A DNA stretch of 24,132 nucleotides from Pedobacter glucosidilyticus (GTDB lineage: Bacteria; Bacteroidota; Bacteroidia; Sphingobacteriales; Sphingobacteriaceae): the NCBI RefSeq assembly GCF_002483235.1, contig NZ_DLHN01000012.1, positions 1 through 24,132 on the forward strand. The letters are read 5' to 3'. Of the stretch, positions 1 to 8,714 are shown piece by piece. Below the pieces are notes generated by a model, which did no database searches, was not told the origin of the DNA, and saw nothing but the letters and a program-made list of their open reading frames with translations. The stretch's first letter is position 1, and each line of letters starts with the position of its first letter. The position numbers were made by a program, and so were the translations under genes.

Positions 1-2
1 CT

Positions 3-135
3 TATGAGTTTAATGAATTTCCCTTAAGCACCAGCCACTTTATATAACCATAAACGTATTTGTGTAACTGGGAAGCTTACCGAGTATAAAGGGGAATTTC
101 AATTGGTTATTAATGGAGTGGGGCAGGTTAAATAA
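3..135 (+). pseudogene. 3' end of a probable OB-fold protein gene, cut by the window edge and possibly frameshifted
   Basis: Frame 1 from position 28 to the TAA at 133-135 encodes about 35 residues containing KRICVTGKLTEYKG, which looks like the last strand region of an OB-fold nucleic-acid-binding domain (a pattern of the type 'K.ICVTG.I..YKG.P.I'). An in-frame TAA at 25-27 blocks this frame upstream. Frame 3 (from position 3) reads YEFNEFPLSTSHFI and stops at 45-47. A single +1/-1 shift near 40-50 would join the two into one plausible C-terminus. Seen: the peptide and the two stops. Inferred: that it is a decayed or truncated gene tail. Only the end is inside the window, so function cannot be assigned. 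It may be the end of a further gene block preceding the Hachiman operon. Confidence 0.4.
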
Positions 136-198
136 TATAGTACGTATTTACAGAGTGGATATGCGCTATTGGATAGCGGAATTTACTAGTTACCAGCT
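126..198. repeat. Short palindromic junction before the Hachiman block (attC-like, weak)
   Basis: Just before hamA lies a compact imperfect palindrome. It has a perfect tip hairpin CGCTAT-TGG-ATAGCG at 164-178, a flanking TAGTA (138-142) opposed to TACTA (184-188), and the right terminal box GTTACCAGCT at 189-198. The right box is the perfect reverse complement of AGCTGGTAAC at 3712-3721 after hamB. After the box comes TTTTAAAACGA (200-210), similar to the sequence that follows the same box before the restriction operon and before the second HNH gene. The left arm is weakly conserved (GGTTAA at 126-131), so this site is less certain than those at 3712 and 13420. Confidence 0.35.
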
Positions 199-242
199 AT
201 TTTAAAACGAAACCTAATGCTAACAAATTTGAATTCTAAAAG

Positions 243-1193
243 ATGAATTGGATTGAAGAAGCAATACAAAATCTACTTATAAAAGGGGAAGGAGAGATTT
301 TTTCTAGAATTGAAATCATTGGTAGTAATTTGGAAATAGACGGAACAGAAGCTCAAGCATATTGCTATGGACTGAAACTAGATGGACAGGGAAATCCAAG
401 GACAAAGGATTTAATTGAATTTGTAGCTTCAAAGCTTATAGATTATTCAATTCCTAAAAAATTACAGGATGAAGCAAAAGAACATCTCAATAAAACAGGT
501 TCAACCTCAAAAATAATTGACCTAGGAAAGAGAGCAAAATATCTTTTTACAGACCTTGAGAAAACTGGCGAATTTGGAGAAATATTACTTTACATTTTAG
601 TTCAGGAAATTTTAGAATTGCCTCAACTAATCAGTAAAATGTCACTAAAAACATCAGGTCAATTGCATTATCAAGGAGCAGATGGTATTCACGTCAAATA
701 TGATGAAACAGATAATTCTCTTTCATTATATTGGGGTGAATCAAAAATGGAACAGACGATTTCCTCTGGTTTAAAAAATTGTTTTGATAGTTTGAAATCC
801 TTTCTTCTTGATACCTATGGACACGACTCGACACAAACAAGAGATTTGCATCTAATAACAAGCAACATCGCAAATAACTTAAATAATCCAAAACTAGAAG
901 ACATACTCGTACGATATTTTGATTTAGATGACGACTTATCAAACAAGCTTAAATACAAAGGGGTATGTTTTGTTGGTTTTGATTCTAAAAATTACCCAAA
1001 GTCTCCTTTGGAAAAGAACAACAAAGAACTTATTGAGGCATTTCAATTAGAAATGTCAAATTGGCTTAAAAGTTCAGGTAAACAAATTAAAAAACATCCG
1101 AATTTAGAAAAATTCGAAATTCACTTATTTCTAATTCCATTTCCGTCAGTTCAAGAGTTTAGAACTCATTTTCTAAAAACAATTGCAATATGA
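243..1193 (+). CDS. hamA: HamA, DUF1837 nuclease subunit of a Hachiman anti-phage system
   Basis: This 316-residue protein has the features of HamA (DUF1837), the effector nuclease of Hachiman defence. The core of a PD-(D/E)xK-type fold is visible: GEFGE with E113, then GADGIH with D147, then YWGESK with E166 and K168 as the D...ExK catalytic group. HamA forms a complex with the HamB helicase and degrades DNA on activation, according to published work on Hachiman. Length fits the family. The stop codon overlaps the hamB start by 4 nt (ATGA at 1190-1193), so the two are translationally coupled. The start at 243 follows an A-rich leader without a strong Shine-Dalgarno site, usual in Bacteroidota, and lies about 45 nt after the palindromic junction box. 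Cytoplasmic; no signal peptide. Confidence 0.92.
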   Translation: MNWIEEAIQNLLIKGEGEIFSRIEIIGSNLEIDGTEAQAYCYGLKLDGQGNPRTKDLIEFVASKLIDYSIPKKLQDEAKEHLNKTGSTSKIIDLGKRAKYLFTDLEKTGEFGEILLYILVQEILELPQLISKMSLKTSGQLHYQGADGIHVKYDETDNSLSLYWGESKMEQTISSGLKNCFDSLKSFLLDTYGHDSTQTRDLHLITSNIANNLNNPKLEDILVRYFDLDDDLSNKLKYKGVCFVGFDSKNYPKSPLEKNNKELIEAFQLEMSNWLKSSGKQIKKHPNLEKFEIHLFLIPFPSVQEFRTHFLKTIAI

Positions 1194-3700
1194 TAGCTGA
1201 TAAAGTTTTTAGTCTAGAAAGTTTTAAAAGACAGTATAAATCAATTATTGCGATTTCAGTAAGTAGCACAATTAAGAATTTAAAATGGAAAGTTGATTTT
1301 GAGGAGTTAAATGGACAAATAAATTGGAATAATATTTTAGGAATAGCAAGTGTTTTGAGCCATTCTGAATCTAGTAAACATTTAGAAGCAGCTCTTAGAA
1401 TTGCTCAAACTTGTCTGAATTTAAATCTTGAAGAAAGTCAAAAAAATGCTTCCGTTGTAATACTTGAAAACTTGACAAATATTCCAGCACTTAAACTTGC
1501 TGTAAAAAGAAATCTTATCGAAGAGAATTATGAAGATGAATTGCCACTTCCATTCAAGCTGCAAACAAATAGAATTAAGATTGAAAATTCTATATTGTTT
1601 GAAGACCAAATTATATCATTAAATCGATTTCAAAAAAAGGTTTTTGATTCGTCAAAAAAGAATAATTCAATTAGCATTTCTGCTCCAACCTCATCTGGAA
1701 AATCTTTTATCCTTTACCAGCTTTTGCTTGATGAATTAAAAAGTAAAGATAAAACAATTGTTTACATCGTTCCTACCAGAGCATTAATTAGTCAAGTTGA
1801 GGACGACTTAAGAGTTCTTTTGAAAGAGAATAATATTAAAAATATAAATTTAACGACTGTTCCGCTTCATTACAACAGTAATGGAGAAACAAACTTATTT
1901 GTATTTACTCAAGAAAGACTTCATTGGTATTTGTTACAATCAGGAAATCCAAGAGTAGACTTTTTGCTAGTGGACGAAGCTCATAAAATTGACAACAGCA
2001 ATAGAGGTATTCTTTTACAAAGAAAAATTGAAGAAGTTATCGATAGAAATCCAGAAGTACGATTGTTTTTTTCAAGCCCATTTACTTCAAACCCAGAAAT
2101 ACTTCTCGAAAATATTGGTGGGTCAAAATCTAAGGATACAATTAATACAGAATTCGTAGCTGTAAATCAGAATTTACTTTATGTAACACAAGTAAAAAAT
2201 AAACCCAAAGAATGGGAAATAGAATTAATATTAAAAGACGAAAAAATTGAAATTGGGACTATAATGCTCCAAGATAGACCAACAAATGAAGCAAAAAAAA
2301 TAGCTTTGATTACAAAAGCAATATCGGGTGAGAATAATGGAAATTTGATTTATTCAAACGGAGCAGCTGAATCTGAAAAATTTGCAAAAATTTTAACCCA
2401 ATTAGTTGAAAAAGAATCTAGCAGTCCAAAAGTTAAAGAACTTATAAAGCTAGTTAAAACAACGATTCATAAAGAGTATGTTCTAGGAAAGGTTTTGGAT
2501 AATAAGATTGCCTTTCATTATGGGAATATGCCATTGTTAGTTCGACAAGAAATAGAAAAATTATTCAAAGAAAACGAAATCCAGTATTTGGTTTGCACAT
2601 CAACTTTACTTGAAGGTGTTAATTTGCCTGCTACTGCTGTCTTTATTAGAAAGCCTTCAAGAGGGAAAGGTAAACCTTTAAACGAAAATGATTTTTGGAA
2701 TCTTGCAGGAAGAGCTGGAAGGTGGGGTAAAGAATTTAGTGGCAATATCATCTGTATTGAGCCAAATTTATGGGGTATAAGACCATCACCTGACAAGAGG
2801 AAACAAAAAATAGAAAAAGCAATTGATACAATTGAAAATTCAAAAGCAGACGATTTAATCAATTATATAAAAAGTGGAAGTCCAAGGATAGAAGCAGAAA
2901 GTAATCAAGAGTTTGAGTTTGCATTTAGTTATTATTACTCAAAATATCTACAAAATAAACTTAACCCAGATTCTAAATTCCAAAGAGAACTAGAAAGTTT
3001 ATTTGTCTCAATCCAAGATAGTATTACTATTCCACAAGAAATTATATTTAGAAATCCTGGTATTTCACCAATTGCACAACAGGAACTACTTGATTATTTT
3101 AAAACAAAATCAGATTCACCAGAAGAGCTTATTCCTGTTTATCCTGAAGATGCAAATAGTTATAATGAGTACATTAAATTAATAGGTAGAATTGGTAAAA
3201 CTTTGGCCTTTTTTCCACCACAATTAAATGCCCCTAGGTCTATACTTTTAATTAATTGGATGTCAGGAAAACCCTTGTCATATTTGATAAGCAGTTCATA
3301 TAAGAATTATATAGAAAAAGGGAAGAAAATTTCAATTGATAAAGTATGTAGGGATACTATGGATGAAGTAGAAAACTTTGCAAGATTTCGATTTGCTAAG
3401 GAATCTAGTTGTTACATCGATATTTTGAAATATTATTTAAGAAATATTGAAAGGACCGATTTAATTGAATTAATACCTGATTTAAATTTATGGTTAGAAT
3501 TTGGTGTTTCCCAGACCACACAACTTTCCTTACTTTCTTTAGGTTTGAGCAGAAATACTGTTATTGCTTTGACTGAATTTATTACTAATACAGAACTTTC
3601 AAAGGGACAGTCATTAAAATGGCTAGAAAATGCAGACTTAGAATTATTAAATTTATCACCTATAATGATGGCGGACATTGAAAAAATATTGAGAAAATAA
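1190..3700 (+). CDS. hamB: HamB, superfamily 2 helicase of a Hachiman anti-phage system
   Basis: This 836-residue SF2 DExH helicase is the partner of HamA. Motifs in order: Walker A region SAPTSSGKSF (about residues 165-174), TRALISQ motif Ia, VDEAHK (261-266, DEAH), SSPFTSNP as motif III, STLLEGVNLPA as motif V, and NLAGRAGRWG (about 504-513, motif VI). The last 300 residues are mainly helical and carry no motif I recognise. In Hachiman, HamB senses damaged or invading DNA, translocates on it and releases HamA nuclease activity; this is family knowledge. It overlaps hamA by 4 nt, and the stop at 3698-3700 is followed only 11 bp later by the block-end box AGCTGGTAAC. An operon of exactly two genes is therefore bounded tightly on both sides. 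Confidence 0.92.
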   Translation: MIADKVFSLESFKRQYKSIIAISVSSTIKNLKWKVDFEELNGQINWNNILGIASVLSHSESSKHLEAALRIAQTCLNLNLEESQKNASVVILENLTNIPALKLAVKRNLIEENYEDELPLPFKLQTNRIKIENSILFEDQIISLNRFQKKVFDSSKKNNSISISAPTSSGKSFILYQLLLDELKSKDKTIVYIVPTRALISQVEDDLRVLLKENNIKNINLTTVPLHYNSNGETNLFVFTQERLHWYLLQSGNPRVDFLLVDEAHKIDNSNRGILLQRKIEEVIDRNPEVRLFFSSPFTSNPEILLENIGGSKSKDTINTEFVAVNQNLLYVTQVKNKPKEWEIELILKDEKIEIGTIMLQDRPTNEAKKIALITKAISGENNGNLIYSNGAAESEKFAKILTQLVEKESSSPKVKELIKLVKTTIHKEYVLGKVLDNKIAFHYGNMPLLVRQEIEKLFKENEIQYLVCTSTLLEGVNLPATAVFIRKPSRGKGKPLNENDFWNLAGRAGRWGKEFSGNIICIEPNLWGIRPSPDKRKQKIEKAIDTIENSKADDLINYIKSGSPRIEAESNQEFEFAFSYYYSKYLQNKLNPDSKFQRELESLFVSIQDSITIPQEIIFRNPGISPIAQQELLDYFKTKSDSPEELIPVYPEDANSYNEYIKLIGRIGKTLAFFPPQLNAPRSILLINWMSGKPLSYLISSSYKNYIEKGKKISIDKVCRDTMDEVENFARFRFAKESSCYIDILKYYLRNIERTDLIELIPDLNLWLEFGVSQTTQLSLLSLGLSRNTVIALTEFITNTELSKGQSLKWLENADLELLNLSPIMMADIEKILRK

Positions 3701-3711
3701 ATAAAAAAAAC

Positions 3712-3852
3712 AGCTGGTAACATCGGTTTTGCAAAATGGCGGGCTGAAGTGCAAAATTCAACGGCAGTTTTTCAATTGAACTTTAGTAATAATATCAGCT
3801 TTTGTACTTCGATTTCCCGCCCGAACGCAAAGCCCCAAAAACGTTACCTGCA
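3712..3852. repeat. Block-junction palindrome A (attC-like imperfect hairpin)
   Basis: About 140 bp form a long imperfect inverted repeat between the Hachiman and restriction blocks. Outer arms are GGTAAC (3716-3721) and GTTACC (3843-3848). Inner arms are GGTTTTGC..GGCGGG (3725-3743) against CCCGCC..GCAAAGCC (3816-3834). Further in, GAAGTGCAAAA (3746-3756) faces TTTTGTACTTC (3800-3810), leaving a loop of about 40 nt. The left end AGCTGGTAAC matches, as reverse complement, the start of the Hachiman block at 189-198. The right end begins the next block, followed by TAAAAGACGACA (3857-3868), which recurs exactly at 13564-13575. The layout (5' box ...TAAC, unpaired bases, inner stem, loop, inner stem, 3' box G|TTA...) resembles integron attC sites, but the boxes do not fit canonical RYYYAAC/GTTRRRY. 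Confidence 0.6.
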
Positions 3853-4081
3853 ACCCTAAAAGACGACAGTGCTAATATGAAACGACAGACAAAATAGCCC
3901 ACCGCACATTTAGCACATTTGGTTTTGCCCGACACACAAGCCAACGCTTCGCAAAACCAAAAGAGCTAAATTTTTCCAACGAACCGTCAAACAGACTGAC
4001 AATAATCCGAACACTTTTTATATTGAAAAACGAGATAATAAATATAAATAACTATTTTAGCAGCTTAAATATTCTGACAAC
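3853..4081 (+). other. Leader region of the restriction operon
   Basis: This 229-bp non-coding stretch lies between junction palindrome A and the small regulator. It holds TAAAAGACGACA (3857-3868) and two further ACGACAG motifs at 3863-3869 and 3882-3888. The strong hairpin described separately is at 3908-3971. The last 100 bp are AT-rich and would house the operon promoter, but no confident TAnnTTTG element was found. CTGCAAC..ACGACAG near 3849-3869 is echoed in the same orientation at the other end of the block (13381-13402). Confidence 0.45.
3908..3971 (+). repeat. Strong hairpin with a conserved loop, 5' end of the restriction block
   Basis: TTTGGTTTTGC (3918-3928) pairs perfectly with GCAAAACCAAA (3951-3961). 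An outer ATTTAGC (3908-3914) pairs with GCTAAAT (3965-3971) across a small internal loop. A T-run follows (3971-3975). The apical loop contains CCGACACACAAGCCAA (3929-3944), found identically in the loop of a different-stem hairpin at 13299-13358. It could be a structured RNA, a terminator for upstream transcription, or part of a composite mobility site. Confidence 0.55.
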
Positions 4082-4279
4082 ATGAACAGAATTAAAGAAG
4101 TGCTTGAAGAGAAAGGCATTAAACAAAAGTGGTTGGCTGAACAGCTTGGCAAAAGCTATAACATGGTTAACGGCTATGTGCAAAACCGACAACAACCAAG
4201 ACTTGAAGTATTGAATGAAATTGCTGAAATACTTGACATTGATGTTAAAGAATTAATTGTTTCGAATAAAAGTAAATAA
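4082..4279 (+). CDS. Small Xre/Cro-type helix-turn-helix regulator (controller-like)
   Basis: This 65-residue protein is essentially one HTH domain. KQKWLAEQLGKSYNMVNGY is the helix-turn-helix, and NRQQPRLEVLNEIAEILDI follows as the usual fourth and fifth helices. Such proteins at the head of restriction-modification operons commonly act as controller (C) proteins that delay or limit endonuclease expression after the system enters a new host. That role is inferred from position. The stop TAA (4277-4279) shares its last base with the hsdR ATG (TAATG), so the regulator and hsdR are co-translated. The upstream leader of about 110 nt is AT-rich; I could not identify a clear operator. Confidence 0.8.
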   Translation: MNRIKEVLEEKGIKQKWLAEQLGKSYNMVNGYVQNRQQPRLEVLNEIAEILDIDVKELIVSNKSK

Positions 4280-7074
4280 TGAACGAGGCAAAGACCAGAA
4301 AAGAACTAATAGACAAACACCTGCAACAAGCGGGCTGGAATGTCAATGACCAAACTCAAGTAATGATTGAGTTTGACATAAATGTTGGTTTGCCTGACGG
4401 TGTATGTGAACCTCAAACACCATATCAAGGACATCAATTTTCAGATTACGTTCTACTCGGGAAAAATGGGAAACCACTAGCTGTTGTTGAAGCAAAGAAA
4501 ACATTTGTTGATGCAGCAATTGGAAGAGAGCAAGCAAAACAATATTGTCATAATATTCAAAAAGAATCAGGTGGTGAATTACCTTTTTGTTTTTACACTA
4601 ATGGACATGAAATTTACTTTTGGGATTTAGGAAACTATCCACCGAAAAAAGTAATCGGTTTTCCAACAAGAGACGACTTAGAAAGATATGAATACATAAG
4701 AAGGAACAGAAAGCCATTAGCTACCGAATTAATAAATACAAATATTGCTGGACGAGATTATCAGGTACATGCAATCCGTTCTGTTATGGAAGGCATTGAC
4801 AAAAGAAAGAGGACATTTCTTTTAGTAATGGCGACTGGTACGGGTAAAACTAGAACTACAATTGCCATGGTTGATGCTTTGATGAGAGCTGGTTGGATTG
4901 AAAGAGTTCTGTTTTTAGTTGACCGTATTGCATTAAGAAATCAAGCATTAGAAGCATTCAAAGAATACTTGCCAAATGAACCTGCTTGGCCAAAAATTGG
5001 CGAAAAATCCATTGCAAAAGATAGAAGGATTTATACTTCGACCTATCCAACGATGTTGAATATTATTCGAGATGAAGAGAATTCTTTATCTCCTCATTTT
5101 TTTGACTTGATTGTGGTGGATGAAAGTCATCGTTCCATTTACAACACGTATCAAGAAGTCTTAGATTACTTCAATACAATTACACTTGGCTTAACCGCTA
5201 CTCCAACAGATGTAATAGACCACAATACTTTTAAACTTTTCGAGTGCGAAGATGGAATTCCAACTTTTGCTTACTCATATGAAGAAGCAGTAAATAATAT
5301 TCCGCCTTATCTCTGTGATTTTCAGGTTATGAAAATTCAAACCAAATTTCAAGAAGAAGGAATAAGTAAAAGAACCATAAGTCTAGAAGACCAAAAACAA
5401 TTAATACTAGAAGGAAAAGAAGTTGCAGAAATTAATTTTGAAGGAACCGACTTAGAGAAAACGGTAATTAACAAAGGAACTAATGTTACTATCGTTAAAG
5501 AATTCATGGAAGAATGCATAAAAGACCCAAACGGTGTTCTTCCAGGCAAAACAATATTCTTTTGTGCAACTAAAGCCCATGCAAGAAGAATCGAAGCGAT
5601 TTTCGATTCACTTTATCCTGAATACACTGGTGAACTTGCAAAAGTAATGGTGTCAGACGACCCTAGAGTTTACGGTAAAGGTGGATTATTACATCAGTTT
5701 ACACATAACGACATGCCACGAATTGCAATAAGTGTGGACATGCTTGACACAGGAATTGATGTTCGTGAATTAGTAAATCTTGTTTTCGTTAAGCCTGTTT
5801 TTTCTTACACCAAGTTTTGGCAAATGATTGGACGAGGTACTAGGTTATTAGAAATATCTAAAATTAAACCTTGGTGTCCTGAGAAAGATACTTTCTTAAT
5901 CATGGACTGTTGGGATAATTTTGAATATTTCAAACTGAATCCCAAAGGCAAAGAATTAAAGGCTCAAATTCCTTTGCCAGTTCGATTTGTAGGAATACGG
6001 ATTGATAAAATTGAAAAGGCATTAGAAAAAGGTCAAACTGAAATTGCTCTTAAGGAAATTCAAAAACTAAGAATTCAGATTTCTGAACTACCAACAAAAT
6101 CAGTAGTTATACAAGATTCAAAAACTGATTTGGCTAAGGTCGAACAAGAAAACTTTTGGCTTCACCTGACAAATGAAAGATTGGAGTTTTTACGACACAA
6201 GATAAAACCATTGTTTAGAACTGTATCGCAAACCGACTTCAAAGCTATGCGGTTTCAAAAAGATGTGTTAGAAATTTCACTTGCTCAACTATCAGAAGAG
6301 AATGAAAAGTTCGAAACGCTTAAAGAAAATATTATCACAATAGTTAGCGAGTTGCCTTTATCAGTAAATATTGTTGCAAAGCACACATCATTTATCAAGC
6401 AAGTTTTAACCAATCATTATTGGTCAATAATTTCAGATGATGGATTTGAAGAATTAGCTGATAACATATCTCCATTAATTAAATTCAGAGAACAACGCTT
6501 TCAATCAGATGGTCCTGCAAAATTAAATTTGCAAGACGTGTTGAAAACAAAAGAAATGGTGGAGTTTGGCCCACAAAACGAGGCTGTAAGTATCACAAAA
6601 TACCGTGAAATGGTGGAAGCAAAAATTGCTGAACTAACAGAACGTAATCCGATTTTACAAAAACTAAAATCAGGTAATCCCATTTCTGAGGAAGAAGCCC
6701 AACAATTAGCTGAAGAACTCCATGAAGAAGATCCCCATATCACTGAATCTCTTTTACGCAAAGTATATAAACATCAAAAGGCAAAGTTCATACAGTTTAT
6801 AAAACACATTTTAGGAATTGAGATCTTAGAAAGCTTTGACGAACAAGTGAGTAAAGCGGTTCAGCAATTTATTGTTGAGCACACTCATTTAACTACCAGA
6901 CAAATTGAGTTCCTCGACTTATTGAAAAATTACATTATTGAAAGAGGAAACATCGAAAAAAGAGATTTGATACAAGCTCCCTTCACCATCATTCACCCGA
7001 AAGGAATTCGTGGTATTTTTTCTCTATCAGAAATACAGGACATTTTAACATTAACAGAAAAATTCGCAGCATAA
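4279..7074 (+). CDS. hsdR: Type I restriction enzyme R subunit (HsdR)
   Basis: This 931-residue protein is the motor and nuclease subunit of a type I restriction-modification enzyme. The N-terminal PD-(D/E)xK nuclease is visible: SDYVLL with D56, then VVEAKK with E71 and K73. The SF2 translocase follows: MATGTGKT (184-191, Walker A), VVDESH (278-283), LTATP (about 305-309) and QMIGRGTR (515-522, motif VI). The C-terminal third has the helical character of EcoEI-type R subunits and should contact the methyltransferase core. It cleaves DNA lacking the cognate methylation after ATP-driven translocation. Length is normal and no motif is missing. It overlaps the regulator by one base and ends 1 nt before hsdM. 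Confidence 0.93.
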   Translation: MNEAKTRKELIDKHLQQAGWNVNDQTQVMIEFDINVGLPDGVCEPQTPYQGHQFSDYVLLGKNGKPLAVVEAKKTFVDAAIGREQAKQYCHNIQKESGGELPFCFYTNGHEIYFWDLGNYPPKKVIGFPTRDDLERYEYIRRNRKPLATELINTNIAGRDYQVHAIRSVMEGIDKRKRTFLLVMATGTGKTRTTIAMVDALMRAGWIERVLFLVDRIALRNQALEAFKEYLPNEPAWPKIGEKSIAKDRRIYTSTYPTMLNIIRDEENSLSPHFFDLIVVDESHRSIYNTYQEVLDYFNTITLGLTATPTDVIDHNTFKLFECEDGIPTFAYSYEEAVNNIPPYLCDFQVMKIQTKFQEEGISKRTISLEDQKQLILEGKEVAEINFEGTDLEKTVINKGTNVTIVKEFMEECIKDPNGVLPGKTIFFCATKAHARRIEAIFDSLYPEYTGELAKVMVSDDPRVYGKGGLLHQFTHNDMPRIAISVDMLDTGIDVRELVNLVFVKPVFSYTKFWQMIGRGTRLLEISKIKPWCPEKDTFLIMDCWDNFEYFKLNPKGKELKAQIPLPVRFVGIRIDKIEKALEKGQTEIALKEIQKLRIQISELPTKSVVIQDSKTDLAKVEQENFWLHLTNERLEFLRHKIKPLFRTVSQTDFKAMRFQKDVLEISLAQLSEENEKFETLKENIITIVSELPLSVNIVAKHTSFIKQVLTNHYWSIISDDGFEELADNISPLIKFREQRFQSDGPAKLNLQDVLKTKEMVEFGPQNEAVSITKYREMVEAKIAELTERNPILQKLKSGNPISEEEAQQLAEELHEEDPHITESLLRKVYKHQKAKFIQFIKHILGIEILESFDEQVSKAVQQFIVEHTHLTTRQIEFLDLLKNYIIERGNIEKRDLIQAPFTIIHPKGIRGIFSLSEIQDILTLTEKFAA

Positions 7075-7075
7075 C

Positions 7076-8713
7076 ATGAGTTTAATAAATAGTAATCCGC
7101 AAATCGCCTCCAAAATAAATGACCTTTGGCAAAAGTTCTGGAGTGGCGGTATTTCAAATCCATTAACAGCGATTGAGCAAATTACCTATTTGCTTTTCAT
7201 GAAAAAGTTAGATGAAAATGACTTGGAAGCATTGTCAGCAAGCGAATTTTCAGGCGACCCATATACCTCAAAGTTTACAGGTATTTATGTGCTTCCCCAA
7301 GATAGACCAAAAGCAGATGCAACCCCAGAAGAAATTGCTGAAATTGAAAAAACAAAAGGAGTTGATAAACACACTTTACGTTGGAGCCAATTTAAACGAA
7401 TTGCTCCAACAGAAAACATGCTTTCTTATGTGCAGCAATATGTATTTCCTTTTATAAGAGATTTAGACAAAGAGGATGCATCATTTACCAAGCACATGGC
7501 AAATGCGGTTTTCATTATACCAAAACCTTCTCTCTTAAAAGAAGCGGTTGACACCATTGATGCCATTTACCTAGAAATGGAAAAAGATGCTAACGAAAAA
7601 GGGCAGGATTTCCAAGACATACAAGGTGATGTGTATGAAATGTTGTTGAGTGAAATTGCTGCAGCTGGTAAAAACGGACAATTTAGAACACCAAGACACA
7701 TCATTAAACTATTAGTGGAATTGGTTGACCCACAACTAGGGCATCGTATAGCCGACCCAGCTTGTGGAACAGGTGGTTTTTTATTGGGTGCTTATCAATA
7801 CATGATTACGCAACTCGACAAAGAAAAAGACCAAAAACAACCTGATGAAGATGGATTTATAAGAAGTAGCCGAAGTGCTTTACTCACCGAAGATGTAAAA
7901 GCAATATTGGGAAAAAGTTTGCATGGTTACGACATTGACCAAACCATGGTACGATTGGGGTTAATGAACTTAATGATGCATGGTATTGATAGCCCACAAA
8001 TTGATTACAAAGACACGCTGAGTAAGAGCTATACCGAAAATGCTCAATATAAAATTGTATTAGCGAATCCACCATTTACTGGTAATATAGATAAAGGCGA
8101 TATTAATGAAGAACTAGCTTTAAAAACTACTAAAACAGAATTACTCTTCATTGAACGCATATACAATATGCTTGAAATGGGTGGCACAGCAGGAATTGTT
8201 GTACCACAAGGTGTTTTGTTTGGAACAGGTGGAGCTTTTGTAGATGCTAGAAAACTGATGATTGAAAAATCAGAACTAAAAGCAGTGATAACTGTTCCTA
8301 GCGGTGTTTTTAAACCGTATGCTGGGGTAAGTACTGCTTTATTGATATTTACAAAAGGTGGTACTACTGAAAATGTTTGGTTCTATGATATGGCATCCGA
8401 TGGTTACACTTTGGATGATAAAAGAAACAAACTTAAACTTCCTGATGGGAGAGATGATTTTGGAGACTTGCAAGATATTGTCACACATTATAAAACGAGA
8501 GATGTAAATGCTGAGAATGACAAGAAAGGTAAATACTTTTTTGTGCCAAAATCAGAGATTGTTGAAGCTGATTATGATTTAAGTTTTTCAAAACATAAGG
8601 TAGATGTTTTTGAATCTGTAAAATACGATGAACCGAAAGTTATCCTCGATATGTTGAATTCTATCGAAATTAATATTGTAAAGGATTTAAAAACACTAGA
8701 AAGCTACTTTTAA
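7076..8713 (+). CDS. hsdM: Type I DNA adenine methyltransferase M subunit (HsdM)
   Basis: This 545-residue N6-adenine methyltransferase has an N-terminal HsdM_N helical bundle (residues 1-150, starting with KINDLWQKFWSGG). The AdoMet-binding motif DPACGTGG is at about 226-233 and the catalytic ANPPFTG (NPPF) at about 330-336. With HsdS it methylates the host recognition sequence; with HsdR added it forms the restriction complex. RTPRHIIKLLVELV just before the AdoMet motif is typical of type I M subunits. It is preceded by hsdR with a 1-nt gap and followed by hsdS with a 1-nt gap. Confidence 0.94.
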   Translation: MSLINSNPQIASKINDLWQKFWSGGISNPLTAIEQITYLLFMKKLDENDLEALSASEFSGDPYTSKFTGIYVLPQDRPKADATPEEIAEIEKTKGVDKHTLRWSQFKRIAPTENMLSYVQQYVFPFIRDLDKEDASFTKHMANAVFIIPKPSLLKEAVDTIDAIYLEMEKDANEKGQDFQDIQGDVYEMLLSEIAAAGKNGQFRTPRHIIKLLVELVDPQLGHRIADPACGTGGFLLGAYQYMITQLDKEKDQKQPDEDGFIRSSRSALLTEDVKAILGKSLHGYDIDQTMVRLGLMNLMMHGIDSPQIDYKDTLSKSYTENAQYKIVLANPPFTGNIDKGDINEELALKTTKTELLFIERIYNMLEMGGTAGIVVPQGVLFGTGGAFVDARKLMIEKSELKAVITVPSGVFKPYAGVSTALLIFTKGGTTENVWFYDMASDGYTLDDKRNKLKLPDGRDDFGDLQDIVTHYKTRDVNAENDKKGKYFFVPKSEIVEADYDLSFSKHKVDVFESVKYDEPKVILDMLNSIEINIVKDLKTLESYF

Positions 8714-8714
8714 G

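Noticed and set aside
2518..2862. 114-codon open frame on the - strand inside hamB
   Set aside because: Fully antisense to the conserved helicase motifs V and VI of hamB; a shadow of the real gene.
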